A stretch of DNA of 64,000 nucleotides from Histoplasma ohiense (lineage: Eukaryota > Ascomycota > Eurotiomycetes > Onygenales > Ajellomycetaceae). Both the position numbers and the translations under genes were made by a program. The stretch spans positions 2,480,001-2,544,000 of the forward strand of contig JAEVHH010000001.1 in NCBI GenBank assembly GCA_017607445.1, written 5' to 3'. This document shows, in pieces, positions 36,920 to 47,799 of this stretch. Each line of letters begins with the position of its first letter. Position 1 is the stretch's first letter. Below the pieces are notes generated by a model, which made no database searches, was not told where the DNA came from, and saw only the letters and a program-made list of their open reading frames with translations.

Positions 36920-38524
36920 GATAATTAACTTTGATGGTGAGGAGGTGGTTAGTTCATTGTAGCCATACTGCTTAAATAGGTGTGTTCACGGGGCATCAGC
37001 AAGGATGCCAACAGATGGGAATGCCGGTGGGATTGACAATATGGAAACTCTCTTCCCGCCAACTGGACCTTTCGCGGCTTGAGGGCCATGGCGATGTCCA
37101 TCAATTGCGAATGTGGCCCTAGTTTTCCCATTCTCGGGGCCCATATATATATTGGCTTTCCACGCTTCCATAAAGGTCATACATACATAGTTGGAAACTG
37201 GCGGGGAAAAAAAAGAGAGACAGAATATCAGTCAGAGTATCTTAATGACGAATCCTCACAACAAGGGTAGTTAACTTGGGATGAACGATTTACAAAGTCG
37301 AAAGAGTTCCCGCGGGCGTTTACATCCCTTTTTCCGCCCAGCTGAACTTTGGAAGGCGATTCGGGGATCAAAGGCCATCTTGACCAGCAGAAACAAAAAG
37401 GGAAAAACTCGTGGAGATTTGATAGCGGAATCGTCGACTGGCAGAGGGGTGGTGGAACGATATATATAGTTGCGTTCCATTTCGTCTCTTCGTGCGAAGT
37501 AGAATGGATACTCGAAACAAGAGAACGATGACCGGAAAGATGATAAATAGAAGATAGGAGAGTATACAATCAGAAGCAGTATATGACATGATATATGAGC
37601 GATATATGAGTTCAACTGGCGGTAATTTCTTAGAAGAAGGTAGCTCTGTGACTAGGACCAGCTGTGAAAAATAGAAAACGAAAATATAGACAACTGCTTC
37701 GCGCAGCACTGGGAAGGGACTGGAAAAAAGAAAATCGAAAACGCCGAAAACCGAATAACTAAATAAGAAGGAAGAGAAGAAAGGGATACAACTAACATAC
37801 TTTTTGAGGTACATGTGAGGTTTTTTGTTCACTGGCTTTTTTTTTCAAGTGTATTGCAGCGAAGGATGACACTGAAATACTGAGTGAGCCAAGATAACTC
37901 GATTAGCAGCATAAAAGTATGGAGGAGATACATTTGTTAAATGGAGGGAAGGAAACGCTCAGAGTAATAAGTGTAAAGAATCATTCTTATTCTTTTTTTT
38001 CTTTTTTGAGATGGTGGAGCAGAAGGGGGCGAAGAAGTTGCCCCGGTCCCTGCTACAAACTTCTTGATGTTAGCGAGGTATGCTGCATTCATGAGCCGAA
38101 TAAAAGGTTAAGTAGCGCGGATATCATAAGCGACTCGCTGATTGAAAAACAGATAAAATCCGCTTAAGAGCATGAACTAGACGCTTGGGCTTTTCTTTGC
38201 AACAAGACCTTCAGGTTATGTTTTGATAATCTCATATTGGACTGGGTGAAGAAAGAAGTCATGCCATCAGGGAGCTAACCTCAATTATTCAATGCTTCCA
38301 TGCTTCCATGCTCCAGAGACGCCTGTTTGCTTTCCAGCTCTGCCTTGTATTGCCTTTATTTTTGTATATATAAATTTATATATACGTATGTGTCAGTAAG
38401 CATCAGTAGCATCATCAAGTTCTCGCGATCCATGCAAAAGCCATGTGAGATCGTTTTCACTCAGCATGGGAAGGAAAGGATTAAGGATCCATGGGAGAAA
38501 AAAAAAATAAAAGAAGAAAAGGGG
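36319..38524. other. Convergent intergenic region with 63-base poly-A tract
   Basis: Between the 3' ends of the NUFIP1-like gene and the small coiled protein gene. It contains the long A-run described separately and scattered AT-rich sequence, including ATATATA at about 37143 and 37460. No frame has coding features I can support. Confidence 0.55.
36853..36915 (+). repeat. Uninterrupted poly-A tract, 63 bases
   Basis: A pure A run of 63 bases preceded by five T. It is much the longest homopolymer in the window. It could be the tail of a retroposed sequence, slippage expansion, or an assembly artefact. Confidence 0.95.
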
Positions 38525-39251
38525 TTACCGAAGAATCGACACCTCCGCTTCTGACGCATTAACTTCCTCCACAACCATCTTGTGCATCTCCTCTGGACTC
38601 TCTGCCTTCTCCTCAATCCGGAGAATAGATGTCCCCACAGCCATAAGCAGTCGTCCTGCTCGCGTCGTTTCATCTGCTAGAAATCCGGAAAGAAGGCAAA
38701 ACGAAGAGAATATTTCAAATAGTGAGTTCTCCAAGTCTGTCTCTCAGATTTTTTGAAAAAAATTCTCGAAAACCACGCGGATGGAGGAGACGACAACCTT
38801 GGAAGATTTCAAGTGGGCATGATTTTCGGGACATTTTGCCACACTTATATTCAAACAAAGTTCAGGGAAGTGAATATGTGAGGGATGTGTGTGCATGAAA
38901 AAGAAAAGGGGAGGGGCCTTACTCACAAACAAACTTCAGCATACGATGATTCTCCACCTTCAATGCCTCCAAACCATCCTCGATCGCGGCATATTCACGA
39001 ATATTACCCGCCTCCTGCAGAACCGTCTGCCGCTGGTAATATCTTCGCAATTCTGTCGCCTTCTGATCTATGGATCGGAACATGTACCTCTGTAGTGCGA
39101 TCATGTACGCCTTGCATTTATCTGAGAGGGCCAGGTACGAAGGCGTTTCAGAGGTAAAGTCAGTAGCTTGAAGTTGCGCGTCGAAGGCCGTTTTCAGCTG
39201 TATCAACTCGTCGACAGCAGAGATGGGAAGGACAATTATACTGCTGGCCAT
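38525..39251 (-). CDS. Small helical protein of unknown function
   Basis: Not recognised. Two exons, 39251-38927 and 38676-38525, give 158 residues from MASSIIVLPISAVDELIQLK to ASEAEVSILR. It is almost wholly predicted helical, with charged repeats (IDQKATELRRYYQRQ, AIEDGLEALKVENHRML, MAVGTSILRIEEKAESPEEMHKMVVEEV), so a coiled-coil complex subunit is plausible. There is no signal peptide or membrane segment. The acceptor has the tandem form TAGCAG (38674-38679), so two isoforms differing by one codon (Ser-Asp versus Tyr) are possible. Both exons keep frame across a GTGAGT donor, which supports a real gene. Confidence 0.72.
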
Positions 39252-41120
39252 TATTTATTTTATTTATGGCTAGCAGGGGGTTGGCTGAGCTATTATTTCA
39301 AGAAGAAATACGAAAAGGGGGTAGAAGGAAATTGTAAAACAACAAGTATGGATTTACTGACGCTTCTTTACCCAATTAATAACATATATAAAGGCCCGGC
39401 GGAAGAGAGGATGAGAAAATGGACAATGCGTTGTGTGGGCCGATCGGTGTCTGCGGTCCGAGCAACATTCAGTTGCATAATTCCCCTTCCTGACTACAAG
39501 GGAAGCATCATGGAGAGGCGCATGTGGTATATGGTTTGTTGGAAGCCAATAATAATTTCAGTAGGAAGAGGATATGACGGAACGCTGCAGATGAAACCAA
39601 AAATAAAATAATAAAGTAGACGGCAGGGCTTGGTTCCAACTGGAACCATTGTTTGATAGCAGAAAAAAAAAGGTGGCATCCCATACTGGCTATTTTCTCA
39701 CGGGAAATACAAACGGAGAAACAAAACCCTTGCGAAGAAAGGTCAGAGTAAACAGATGGCTATTCGGCCAATCCAACAAGCATCTGCTTGTCGTCTGACA
39801 AAATTTTTGTAGAAGCCAATGAGAATAGTTGTTCTGTTGTTTGTTTGCGTTGGTTTTTATATTTTCAATTTTTTTGAAATGTATATCTTCTTTCACGGAA
39901 AAAATGAAATGAAATTGAAAAATGAAATAAAAATAAGCGGGGGAGAGTGTCTTTCCTCCACAATCCCCATCGACAAAACTTGGAGCGGAGATACGGATGC
40001 TATCCAAAGCTTGAAAGAATCTTTCATTTTCGGGCTGGCAGAAGGCCATGACTGGCTGTGCATAGACCGACAGGCGTTTCCTGCATATCAGCCGGGTAAT
40101 ACGATACTCGATGGCAAAGGACTGCTACGACAGGAAAAGCACGGATTCTGTTTCCTGTGATTCCGGGTGGAATCTTGGCTCCTTGTGAGTAACTGGCGGG
40201 AGGAAGACAAAGCCTTCAGGTCATAGCTCTTGGAGACTAGAGAGTTTCTCGGATGTGCTGAATGAAAGTTGGCCTTGCAGTTTGGAGGCTGGCCTGCCGG
40301 AAGCCGTGGATGTGGTCTTCCTGGGATGTGACCCGTCATATTTGCTTGTTCGTGGTGAGGATCTCTATCGATGTATCAATAAGAAGCTGGGTTGGCTTGA
40401 TGCGGCTGCGTCTATCGCGGTTAACTGTCACCCACGTGATGGTTTAATTTTTGTTCGACATCTGAGTGGTTGTAGTGGTTGGTTCTGCTCCATCCAGGGA
40501 GGTACGCGATGCGTGAGGACATCGACATGGACAACATCGATATCACCGAGTTTTACGGAGGAGGTCTACATCTATGATCCTCAAAAGTTGGGACTCCGCA
40601 ATGACGTCGGCGTCGTGGCCAAGACAAGTTTATATATCCTGGTTTCAATGTGCTGTACATGTATTCTGAACCAGGAAAGGTCATATGTACACGAAGGATT
40701 CGAAACAAGGTGATCCCTTCGGACAATAATGCGTGCATGAAATGGGAAAAAGGTCCCGGGGGTGGGGGGTTGGGGCGCACCCACGGAGATGATGACTCAG
40801 GAAAGCTGGAGTTATATAACTATCTGAAGCCTCTACACGATGAGTATATCCACGTTCAAGGAAGTACTGTACAAAGGATAGATCGCCTAATCTATGGCTA
40901 GGCCTAGATTATTGAGACAATACCCATGAGGCAAGTTCATGCGTGATTCCATGGAGAAGGGCAAGCAATGCACCTAGGTAGTTAATAGGGGTGGAGGCTC
41001 AAGTAGAATGCGAGGGATGTGAGATCGCCATATGGGCTGCATTGTGGAGTCCACGAAGTCTGTGTTGAGTCCCCATATGGGTTTGTGACGCGCGTGGTAC
41101 TTAGGCCAACATGCAAATCA
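39252..41120. other. Intergenic region left of the tRNA/transposon island
   Basis: No supported gene in about 1.9 kb. Frames at 39168, 39819 and 40255 (+) are 113-152 codons but are unconserved in appearance, and the last overlaps antisense frames of similar length. A CACGTG core lies at about 40434. The first few hundred bases should be the promoter of the 39251 gene. Confidence 0.45.
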
Positions 41121-41216
41121 GGGGTGATAGCTCAGTTGGGAGTAGCGTACGACTGAAGTTGAACTTTGGCCAATTCTTAAATCGTAAGGTCGCCGGTTCA
41201 ATCCCGGCTCGCCCCA
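41121..41216 (+). tRNA. tRNA-Phe (GAA) with 22-nt intron, copy 1
   Basis: Acceptor GGGGTGA pairs with TCGCCCC, discriminator A at 41216. D arm GCT...AGC encloses GTTGGGA. Anticodon stem TACGA/TCGTA frames loop CTGAAG...A with anticodon GAA. T arm is GCCGG-TTCAATC-CCGGC. About 22 bases between G37 and position 38 form the intron, in the standard place. Eight T follow at 41223-41230 as a Pol III terminator. It is identical to the copy at 43369. Confidence 0.9.
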
Positions 41217-41222
41217 GTTTCA

Positions 41223-41230
41223 TTTTTTTT
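41223..41230 (+). terminator. Pol III T-run terminator of tRNA copy 1
   Basis: Eight consecutive T beginning seven bases after the discriminator base. Confidence 0.8.
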
Positions 41231-41739
41231 GAGTCAAGTATCAAGAACAGTATTAAATCCAAACTCTATGATTTCTGCACAAACTTTTTCCATCTGAAAA
41301 TTCAGTGCATTCAATCTCTGTTCTTTTATCTGATCTTTATTTATTTACTTTCTTATTTCAAGGGTACGCCCTGGGACCTTTTCACCTCCAGGCTCCAAAT
41401 TGCTGAATTGTCCTGTGCCTGGCAAGCCGCAAAGTCTATCAACTTACCTTCTTCATCGACCTGTGTTAACTGAAGCAAAATTAAAATGTTTTTTTTTGTT
41501 TTTTTGTATTGTCCAATGATATGGTCTCCTATTTCTCGTGCTCGGGAGACCCTCTGTCAATTTTTCAGCTTCCAAAGCCTCCCCCGCCAGACAGTGAGCG
41601 AAATGCTGCGACCACTGAGGAGTATCCTCCTGTAAACAAATCCCCGAACTGCGCTGATTTTACCATAGCGGTTCAGTATCAAATGAGCCTTGACATTACC
41701 GGTGTCGGGGTAGCGGGATAAGTCTACAATGTCGATGAT

Positions 41740-42436
41740 CACATCGTTTTGAAGGCGTGCAGGATATATGAGCCTCCTTCTAGTGATGCCACCCCACGCA
41801 TCTTGTGGGATTATGTCTCGGAGACCATATTTCACTCTGGCCTTTTGAACGATGATAGGGCGGTGTTGCGCCTGCTTGTAGGACATCCTCATCCAAACAT
41901 CATAGAGGCTATTCATACGAATCACCCTGAATGCGTCCATCTCCGCAAATACCAGCCATTGTCCGAAGTTACGCAATCCCCCCCCCCCCATCAGATCGAA
42001 TTCTTTGGTATCAGGGCCTTACGCGATATCTTCTCCACCTCCACAGCCTTGGTATCTCGCATTCAGATATACGTGAGAGGATAGTGTACTCTTTGATTCA
42101 AATTGCCACGCTGGTCTTGGTTACTTTGGCGCATGCTGCCCATTTGGACACCCTAATCCGTCTCTGCCAGTCCTTCTTAATGGAAGATGCAACAAATAGA
42201 TTTGCCATGGGTTCAATGGTCTACAAATTAGAGACTGGAGTCGAGTCGAAAATATCCATCGAACAATCACAATAACTTTGCCCCAGCTCCATACTGGTCA
42301 CAGTGGTCTTGACTCTGTGATCGAAATTGCTTGGCGCGGGCAGTATGATTCTACGGCACATATGCTGGAGTGTGTCGAGAAATTCAGTGCCAGACCAGTT
42401 GAACACCTTTTCTCAAAGGCAGAATTAGTCGCGTGA
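41740..42436 (+). pseudogene. Decayed fungal protein-kinase-like gene
   Basis: Three frames carry ordered pieces of a fungal kinase-like family. Frame one (from 41749) has a core with HPHPNIIEAIHTNHPECVHL. Frame two (from about 41931) has QGLTRYLLHLHSLGISHSDIR, matching the catalytic-loop region (usually HGDLR). A third frame reads GYFGACCPFGHPNPSLPVLL, the activation region. RFAMGSMVYKLETG follows in frame two, and TGHSGLDSVIEIAWRGQYDS runs to the stop at 42436. At least two frameshifts and internal stops break it, and the catalytic Asp context has become HSDIR. It sits between two identical tRNA-Phe genes. Family call by recall; pseudogene status is read directly. Confidence 0.75.
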
Positions 42437-42653
42437 ATTGTGCCGTGGAGGAGGAAATTGAGAGGAACAGCATCAATGAGCCGGGTTAACAATGAATTTT
42501 AGATTATGTCCTCTATTCTTTGCCAACTAAGTGTCAACCGGAAATTCTAGCAGATCATTATGGCTGGAATGTGGATGAGGAACTACGTTTTTGAGATCAT
42601 CATTTTCATTTTCATTTTCCCTAGATCTATGTCCCCGGATAATGTCGTTGTAT

Positions 42654-42870
42654 TTAGACTGGCTGTGTGGCCGTGCATGGGACCATAACCAAATTTTCAA
42701 CTGATTCCATTCTCAAATATCTCAGTCCTGGTCCCATATATTGTTTGATTATACTAGTCACTTTACACTTCTTATAATGCTAGTTCCAGTTCCATTGCAC
42801 TATTTATAGTAAAGATTAATCCTCAGATCGTGTTTTGTATAAAGATATCTAGTCTTGGTTCTGTTCTGAT
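42654..42870 (+). repeat. Diverged copy of the left end of the 46891 element
   Basis: TTTAGACTGGCTGTGTGGCC..., GTGCATGGGACC, CCATTCTCAAATATCT, CAGTCCTGGTCC and AGTCACTTTACAC occur in the same order as at 46889-47030, with mostly transition differences. A truncated or rearranged relative of the same repeat. Confidence 0.75.
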
Positions 42871-43368
42871 CCCATTTCTAGAATGGCGCCAAATGGGACA
42901 CCATGACCTAGTGGTTGAATTCTATGATGGTAACTATTACCAAAAAAACGTCACCTATGAAAAGGGGATATACACTAGTTCTATTTTGAACTAGTATGAT
43001 TAGTGATATTGCCTATCTGCCCAAGGTCATCATCGCCCCTGGCGTGGCCGTCTGAGATGGATGGGGGAATTCATCTTCCCATTCGCTGTGCGCGTCGATG
43101 ATTGTGCTATCTGAGCGACAGGACACAGTTCAGCCCTTGACAGTCATAATCACCTTGAACGGCCAACAATGAGGGAATCAAGACAGATATTGAAAGACAA
43201 GAAGTATCGCAATACTATTGGAAGAGGGCGAAGAGGGCGAAATTGGCAATGAGAAACATGGGAAGGCTGTGTGAGATGCAGGTTGAAGCTGATCGATATT
43301 AAGTTTATTTACTCCGCTCCGAACTTCATGCACAAGTAATCAAAAGTCCCGTGCATTTGCCATACGAT

Positions 43369-43464
43369 GGGGTGATAGCTCAGTTGGGAGTAGCGTACGA
43401 CTGAAGTTGAACTTTGGCCAATTCTTAAATCGTAAGGTCGCCGGTTCAATCCCGGCTCGCCCCA
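43369..43464 (+). tRNA. tRNA-Phe (GAA) with 22-nt intron, copy 2
   Basis: Base-for-base identical to the copy at 41121 through the discriminator A and the next four bases, then diverging. Cloverleaf and intron are as for copy 1. TTTTTT at 43472-43477 serves as terminator. The flanking sequence upstream differs, so the duplicated unit is little more than the tRNA itself, or the flanks have diverged. Confidence 0.9.
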
Positions 43465-43471
43465 GTTTCTC

Positions 43472-43477
43472 TTTTTT
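43472..43477 (+). terminator. Pol III T-run terminator of tRNA copy 2
   Basis: Six consecutive T eight bases after the discriminator base. Confidence 0.75.
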
Positions 43478-44049
43478 CTTGCTTCCCCTAACTTAGTTTT
43501 TTCAAGTTTGCTTGAAAAATACCTTCTTCCTTCATGAACCCGTGACAGAAGGTATTGAAATCCTCAGTTCTTTCTCAATCCGTCAATTTCTAAATTCAAT
43601 GGGGTTTCTTTTTGGGCCCTTTCAAAAATCCTTGCCAAACAGAACATATGCAAATGCGCCTTAGTCCTTCTACACTTAGATCGCTGATGACAACCTTTTT
43701 CTACTCCCCGCCTCCAAGATCAGTAAACCAAGTCACAAGTCACATCAATTAAAGTATTTGCCGCCTTCGAATCATCTCTGGCAACCCCATGTAAGCGATC
43801 CCAACTCTACCGTTAACTGATCTGCCGTCGCAACCGAGGGGTTGGACTGTAAAGCGCAGCCTAGCCCTAAACATTGGGAGGTTCTTCGGTTGTTTCGTCT
43901 GCCGGAAATGCCCGGCATTCCTTTATCCAACCGCTCGAAGATCGGGGACTGTGTAGGAAAGGTGAAATACCTTCTTGTACAGCGTGAGTCCTCCATTCAT
44001 GCTCCTGTGTCGTAAACCCAACTATCCTGGGCCGGCCGGCCTAGAGAAA

Positions 44050-44497
44050 AATCCTATCTCTTGTGATTTGACGAAGCCTGAGGTTGACTTGCATTTGTAT
44101 CGGGTTTAGGTGCAACAGTAAGGTAGGAATGGTTCAGACGCCCCTCAGCAACATCCATTTTCCTAGAAATCATAAGCGAGTCAGGTATATCTATGGTGAA
44201 CATTTCCCAGGCCAGAGAGACATCTACAAGAGGACACGCAAGGGTCCTCCACAATTTGCACATCCTCTCGTAGCCATTCTTGTTGCTCAGCAGTTCTAGT
44301 GTTTTTGTCGTATATCCTAGCCCGATCAAAATCCAGCAATACCACCCTTTCTCCAGGAGTTGACCATGAAATTTCTTGATAGCCACGATAAATTTAGCCA
44401 TACGCTCTTTAGTAAACGTTTCAAGATTCAGTTGACGCATGTCGGGAATATGTTCGATGAATATCGCACTTAAGAGCTCTACATCATTTATAAACAT
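44050..44497 (-). pseudogene. Second decayed protein-kinase-like fragment
   Basis: One frame reads FIEHIPDMRQLNLETFTKERMAKFIVAIKKFHG (shown in two parts: FIEHIPDMRQLN and FTKERMAKFIVAIKKFHG). After LLEKG the sense continues in another frame as VVLLDFDRARIYDKNTRTAE, then QQEWLREDVQIVE. DFD sits where kinases carry DFG, usual in this fungal kinase-like class. The catalytic-loop segment between the two parts is missing, and later frames are broken. Composition is close to the relic at 41740, but the blocks preserved differ, so I cannot say whether they derive from one gene. Confidence 0.7.
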
Positions 44498-45019
44498 ATT
44501 CAGCTATGGCTACCATTGTTCGGGTTCAAGCTTTTCAATGCTCCCATAGAATTGGGATACATAGCCCGTTTGAGTCACACCATGCGCCTAGAGTCGTCGA
44601 TAGGCAGTAGCTTCACGCTCATGGTGCTATTTGACCATTCTCAGTGAGCTCTCTTAGACATCATCTATCAAGATCGTGCCCACCACTTTCATAACACATT
44701 AAGCTTGCTGAACTGATACAAAGAAGATCACAGTGTTTTCGTTGCGGTGCAGCTCTCGATGGAAATCTACATGCAGCGGACGAACGTCGTTAAAGTTCAT
44801 CATGTGTGGACAAGCAAGATGAAATGGCTTATAGGGTCTGCTGCTTCTTTGTTGACGGTCAAACCGTTCTCAAAGGATCTCTCAGCCAGTTCTCAGATAT
44901 TAGATAACCCACCAAGATGTGCGAGTCATACCGCGGTGCTGTTCACAAGCTCCGTACAGAGTGAATAGAAATAATACATACATTCCCGCCCGGCCAGGAA
45001 AGAAAGAAAGAAAAACAAA

Positions 45020-45020
45020 G

Positions 45021-45058
<38 letters not shown>
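45020..45058. repeat. (GA)n microsatellite
   Basis: About 19 GA units in an AT-rich, gene-free stretch. Confidence 0.95.
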
Positions 45059-45060
<2 letters not shown>

Positions 45061-45589
45061 ATATTTATCAGAAATTCAGGTATTATGACCACAAGGCATA
45101 ATATCGTCAAAGTTGAATGCTCAGCACAGCCATAACAAGAGGATCAGGGGACAAGTGATTGCGTATCCTCTCCGGGATAACTGCACTGCATAATAATAAT
45201 ATCATCAGAGCGCACAAGTCTTTGGTCAGGAGAATCCTATGTTTCTCCATAGAAAATAGGCCAGGGGATGGAGAGATGCTTGTCTGCTACGAGCAATTCA
45301 TATGATGATATGGCCGTTGCATTGATAGAGAGAACTGCGTATTTTCTCATATTATTGATGACCGCGTCGATTAAGCTTGAGTGGCCAGATTGGAGATCGT
45401 TGATTCCAAGCCCATATCGTAGGATGATGATTTGCATTCACGAGCTTAATTCATTTGAATTAAAGTTAAGGTTAACGCAGGCTAGGCCGGTGACAGCTAA
45501 TCAGCAAGCATGTGGAATCGATCGCGATTCAATAACCTTGGTACAGTGGGGGGTATTAAGTTTGAGATTACACTAACCATATAACGTTA

Positions 45590-46455
45590 ATATCTATATG
45601 CTGCTTTTTGCAATCTTATATTAATATTTTGTATACCATCCTTCTGTCTCTATAACTGCCTTCACTCGATGAGGCATTGTAGCAGAAAGATTATATAGAA
45701 TACTATCATCAATGGCATTTCATGCCTCCTTAGCTGTCTCTATTAAAGCTCTTTTTGTAGCTACTGTATCTGATGTATGCTCCAGCTCTGGATGAAGCTT
45801 ATAAATCTTCTACTTCAACAGTGCTTAAAGATTCTCTATAGGATTCAAATCTGGAGAATATGGAGGCCAAGGCATGATCTCTATATTCATCTTCTCAAGA
45901 ACCTCCTTAACTATGTGAGCTGTATGAACCCTGGCTCTATCATGCATGAATATATCCCCTCTCTCACAAATTTGGGTAAAAAGGCTCTATACACATTCTT
46001 TATCACCCTTGAAGAAACCCCTTCTCTTGAAGTCTCTGAATCTCCATCCAATGGCAGTAAAAAGACAGCTCAGAACATCTGCTTACCCCTCTTTCCACAC
46101 CTTGTCAAGCTGCTCTCCCGGGAGTCCCAGCTGGTGGAATGTTCATATAGGAGCTATACTCTCTTCATGTTCAACTGTGCATTCATCAGACCATCTGACC
46201 CTTCTCTAATCAGAGGCTTGAAAATGCTTGTACCAATGGCCTCATTCAAGATGTTGAGAAGCATGATGAGATTGTATTTCAGAGTGTCTGAATTGTCTCC
46301 ATTTCCATAGACTCATATGATGTAGAAGCTTGCAAAGAGACTGAATTTTGATAGCATTATTCACACTGACAAGGAGATCTTGTTGAGTAGTATGAGGATT
46401 CTCAGAAACCAAACCAAACCAAATGTGTAATTCATGGTCCCAGCGGCCACTCTAT
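45590..46455 (-). mobile_element. Decayed Tc1/mariner-type transposon
   Basis: Reading the minus strand, fragments of a DDE transposase appear in family order: WTDECTVEH (first catalytic Asp region, about 46190), KFVREGIYSCM in one frame and IFMHDRARVHTAHIV in another (second Asp, about 45930), WPPYSPDLNPIENL (third acid region, about 45860), and a C-terminal helix ending at VKAVIETEGWYTKY (about 45610). Several stops and frameshifts break the frame. The sequence just outside its 5' end (46409-46455) matches the right end of the 46891-47626 element, suggesting shared termini. It cannot code an active enzyme. Confidence 0.8.
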
Positions 46456-46620
46456 TAATTTTTATTTTTATTTTTATTTTTATTTTTATTCTTACTCTTA
46501 CTTTCATGAGTCATTTTCATTCTTATTCTTATTTTTATTTTAATTTTAATTTTAATTTTCATTTTTATTTTTACTTTTATTTTAACTTTAAACTTAATTT
46601 TTATTTTTATTTTTACATCA
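46450..46620. repeat. Degenerate TTTTTA / TTTTAA microsatellite
   Basis: ATTTTT-type hexamers drifting into TTTTAA and TTCATT units. Low complexity, no coding sense. Confidence 0.9.
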
Positions 46621-46634
46621 ATCATATCGTTAAA

Positions 46635-46649
46635 TTAGGGTTAGGGTTA
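46635..46649 (+). repeat. Short interstitial telomere-like repeat
   Basis: TTAGGGTTAGGGTTA, two and a half units of the standard filamentous-fungal telomere repeat, inside the decayed transposon island. Confidence 0.85.
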
Positions 46650-46890
46650 TCTAAATATATATTATATAATCATCAAAAATTGTGACGGGTTAGCCACATG
46701 TTAGTAGTTAACTTACGCAATCAACTCCCCTCTTGCACCCACTCGTCCTTGTCATTGCAACTCCGCATAACCCTCAATGTTCTTCCACCCCGCCCTCTGT
46801 GCTTGTGTACTTTCTAACGATTCTTTCATGTAACTCTTGATGTTCTTCTGCTCTGCACTCTGTGCTTGTGTAGTTTCTAATGATTCTTCT

Positions 46891-47626
46891 GTAGACTGGC
46901 CGTGTGACCATGCATGGGACCAGGACCAAATTTTTCCTCAGTCCCATTCTCAAATATCTTAGTCCTGGTCCTATATAGTGTTTATGAAATCAGTCACTTT
47001 ACATGATTTATATTATAATTCTAGTCCCAGATCATGTTTTAGTTATAAATTATCAATCCTGGTCCCATTTGCTCTATATAGATTGGCAGCGATAGATAGA
47101 TTAGCAACGGTAGATAGCTTAGCAGCGATAGATAGCTTAGCAGCGAGGGATAGCTTAGCAGCGATAGATAGATTGGCAGCGGTAGATAAATTGGCAGCTT
47201 TGATAGGTTAGCAGCGATAGCTAGCTTAGCAGCGAGGGATAGCTTAGCAGCAAGGGATAGCTTAGCAAGATTAGCAGCAAGGGATAGCTTAGCAAGATTG
47301 GCAGCAGTAGCTGGTAAATAGGTAATATCTCCACCAATCATATCATCAGATTGATATCTAGATATGTATTATATAATCATCGGAATGGAATCAAATTTCA
47401 GTCAAAATCATAGTCAGTCTCAGGTCATGTTCTTATTTTTGATAGTCAGTCACTTTACATAAAATATCAAGATTTATTAGTCTCATTTCACTCATGTTTT
47501 AATAATTCTAGTCACTTTACACTCCCATTCTAATCCTGGTCCCATTGGAAATCACACCAAGAAATGGACTGGGACCAAACCAAACCAAATCAAACATGTA
47601 ATTCATGGTCCCACCAGCCAGCCTAC
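46891..47626. mobile_element. Nonautonomous inverted-repeat element (MITE-like), 736 bp
   Basis: The left end GTAGACTGGCCGTGTGACC and the reverse complement of the right end GTAGGCTGGCTGGTGGGACC form imperfect terminal inverted repeats of about 25 bp. Inside, motifs such as CCTGGTCC, AGTCACTTTACA and CTAGTC recur near both ends. A central minisatellite lies at about 47083-47310. There is no transposase. A target-site duplication could not be defined. The ends resemble sequence at 42654 and 46409-46455, so this is a family. Confidence 0.65.
47083..47310. repeat. GATAG/TTAGCAGC minisatellite
   Basis: Imperfect units around GATAGCTTAGCAGCGATAGA, variable in length, inside the inverted-repeat element. 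The frame can be read as LAAIDRLAAVD repeats, but there is no start context or flanking gene. Confidence 0.85.
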
Positions 47627-47799
47627 ACACAGTATCATAGACAGATTGAACTTGCTATGATGTAGATGGTGTAGTATGATGCAAGTGGCATGATAATGCC
47701 TTGATTTCAAACCTGATATGATGTTGATGGTGCTATATTCGGCGATGTCATATCTTTAGAGCAATCGTTAATTCCGGCCTAGCACTGGCACCTTAGTGC

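Noticed and set aside
40255..40713. 152-codon plus-strand frame
   Set aside because: No conserved motif, no start context or splice support, overlapped by antisense frames; composition not convincing.
42654..46455. A single 3.8-kb transposon bounded by the repeat ends, carrying tRNA copy 2 and kinase relics as cargo
   Set aside because: The two ends match only partly, the transposase lies at one end only, and separate older insertions explain the layout equally well.
47039..47341. LAA-rich frames in the GATAG minisatellite
   Set aside because: The repeat unit happens to lack stops in some frames; no gene structure around it.
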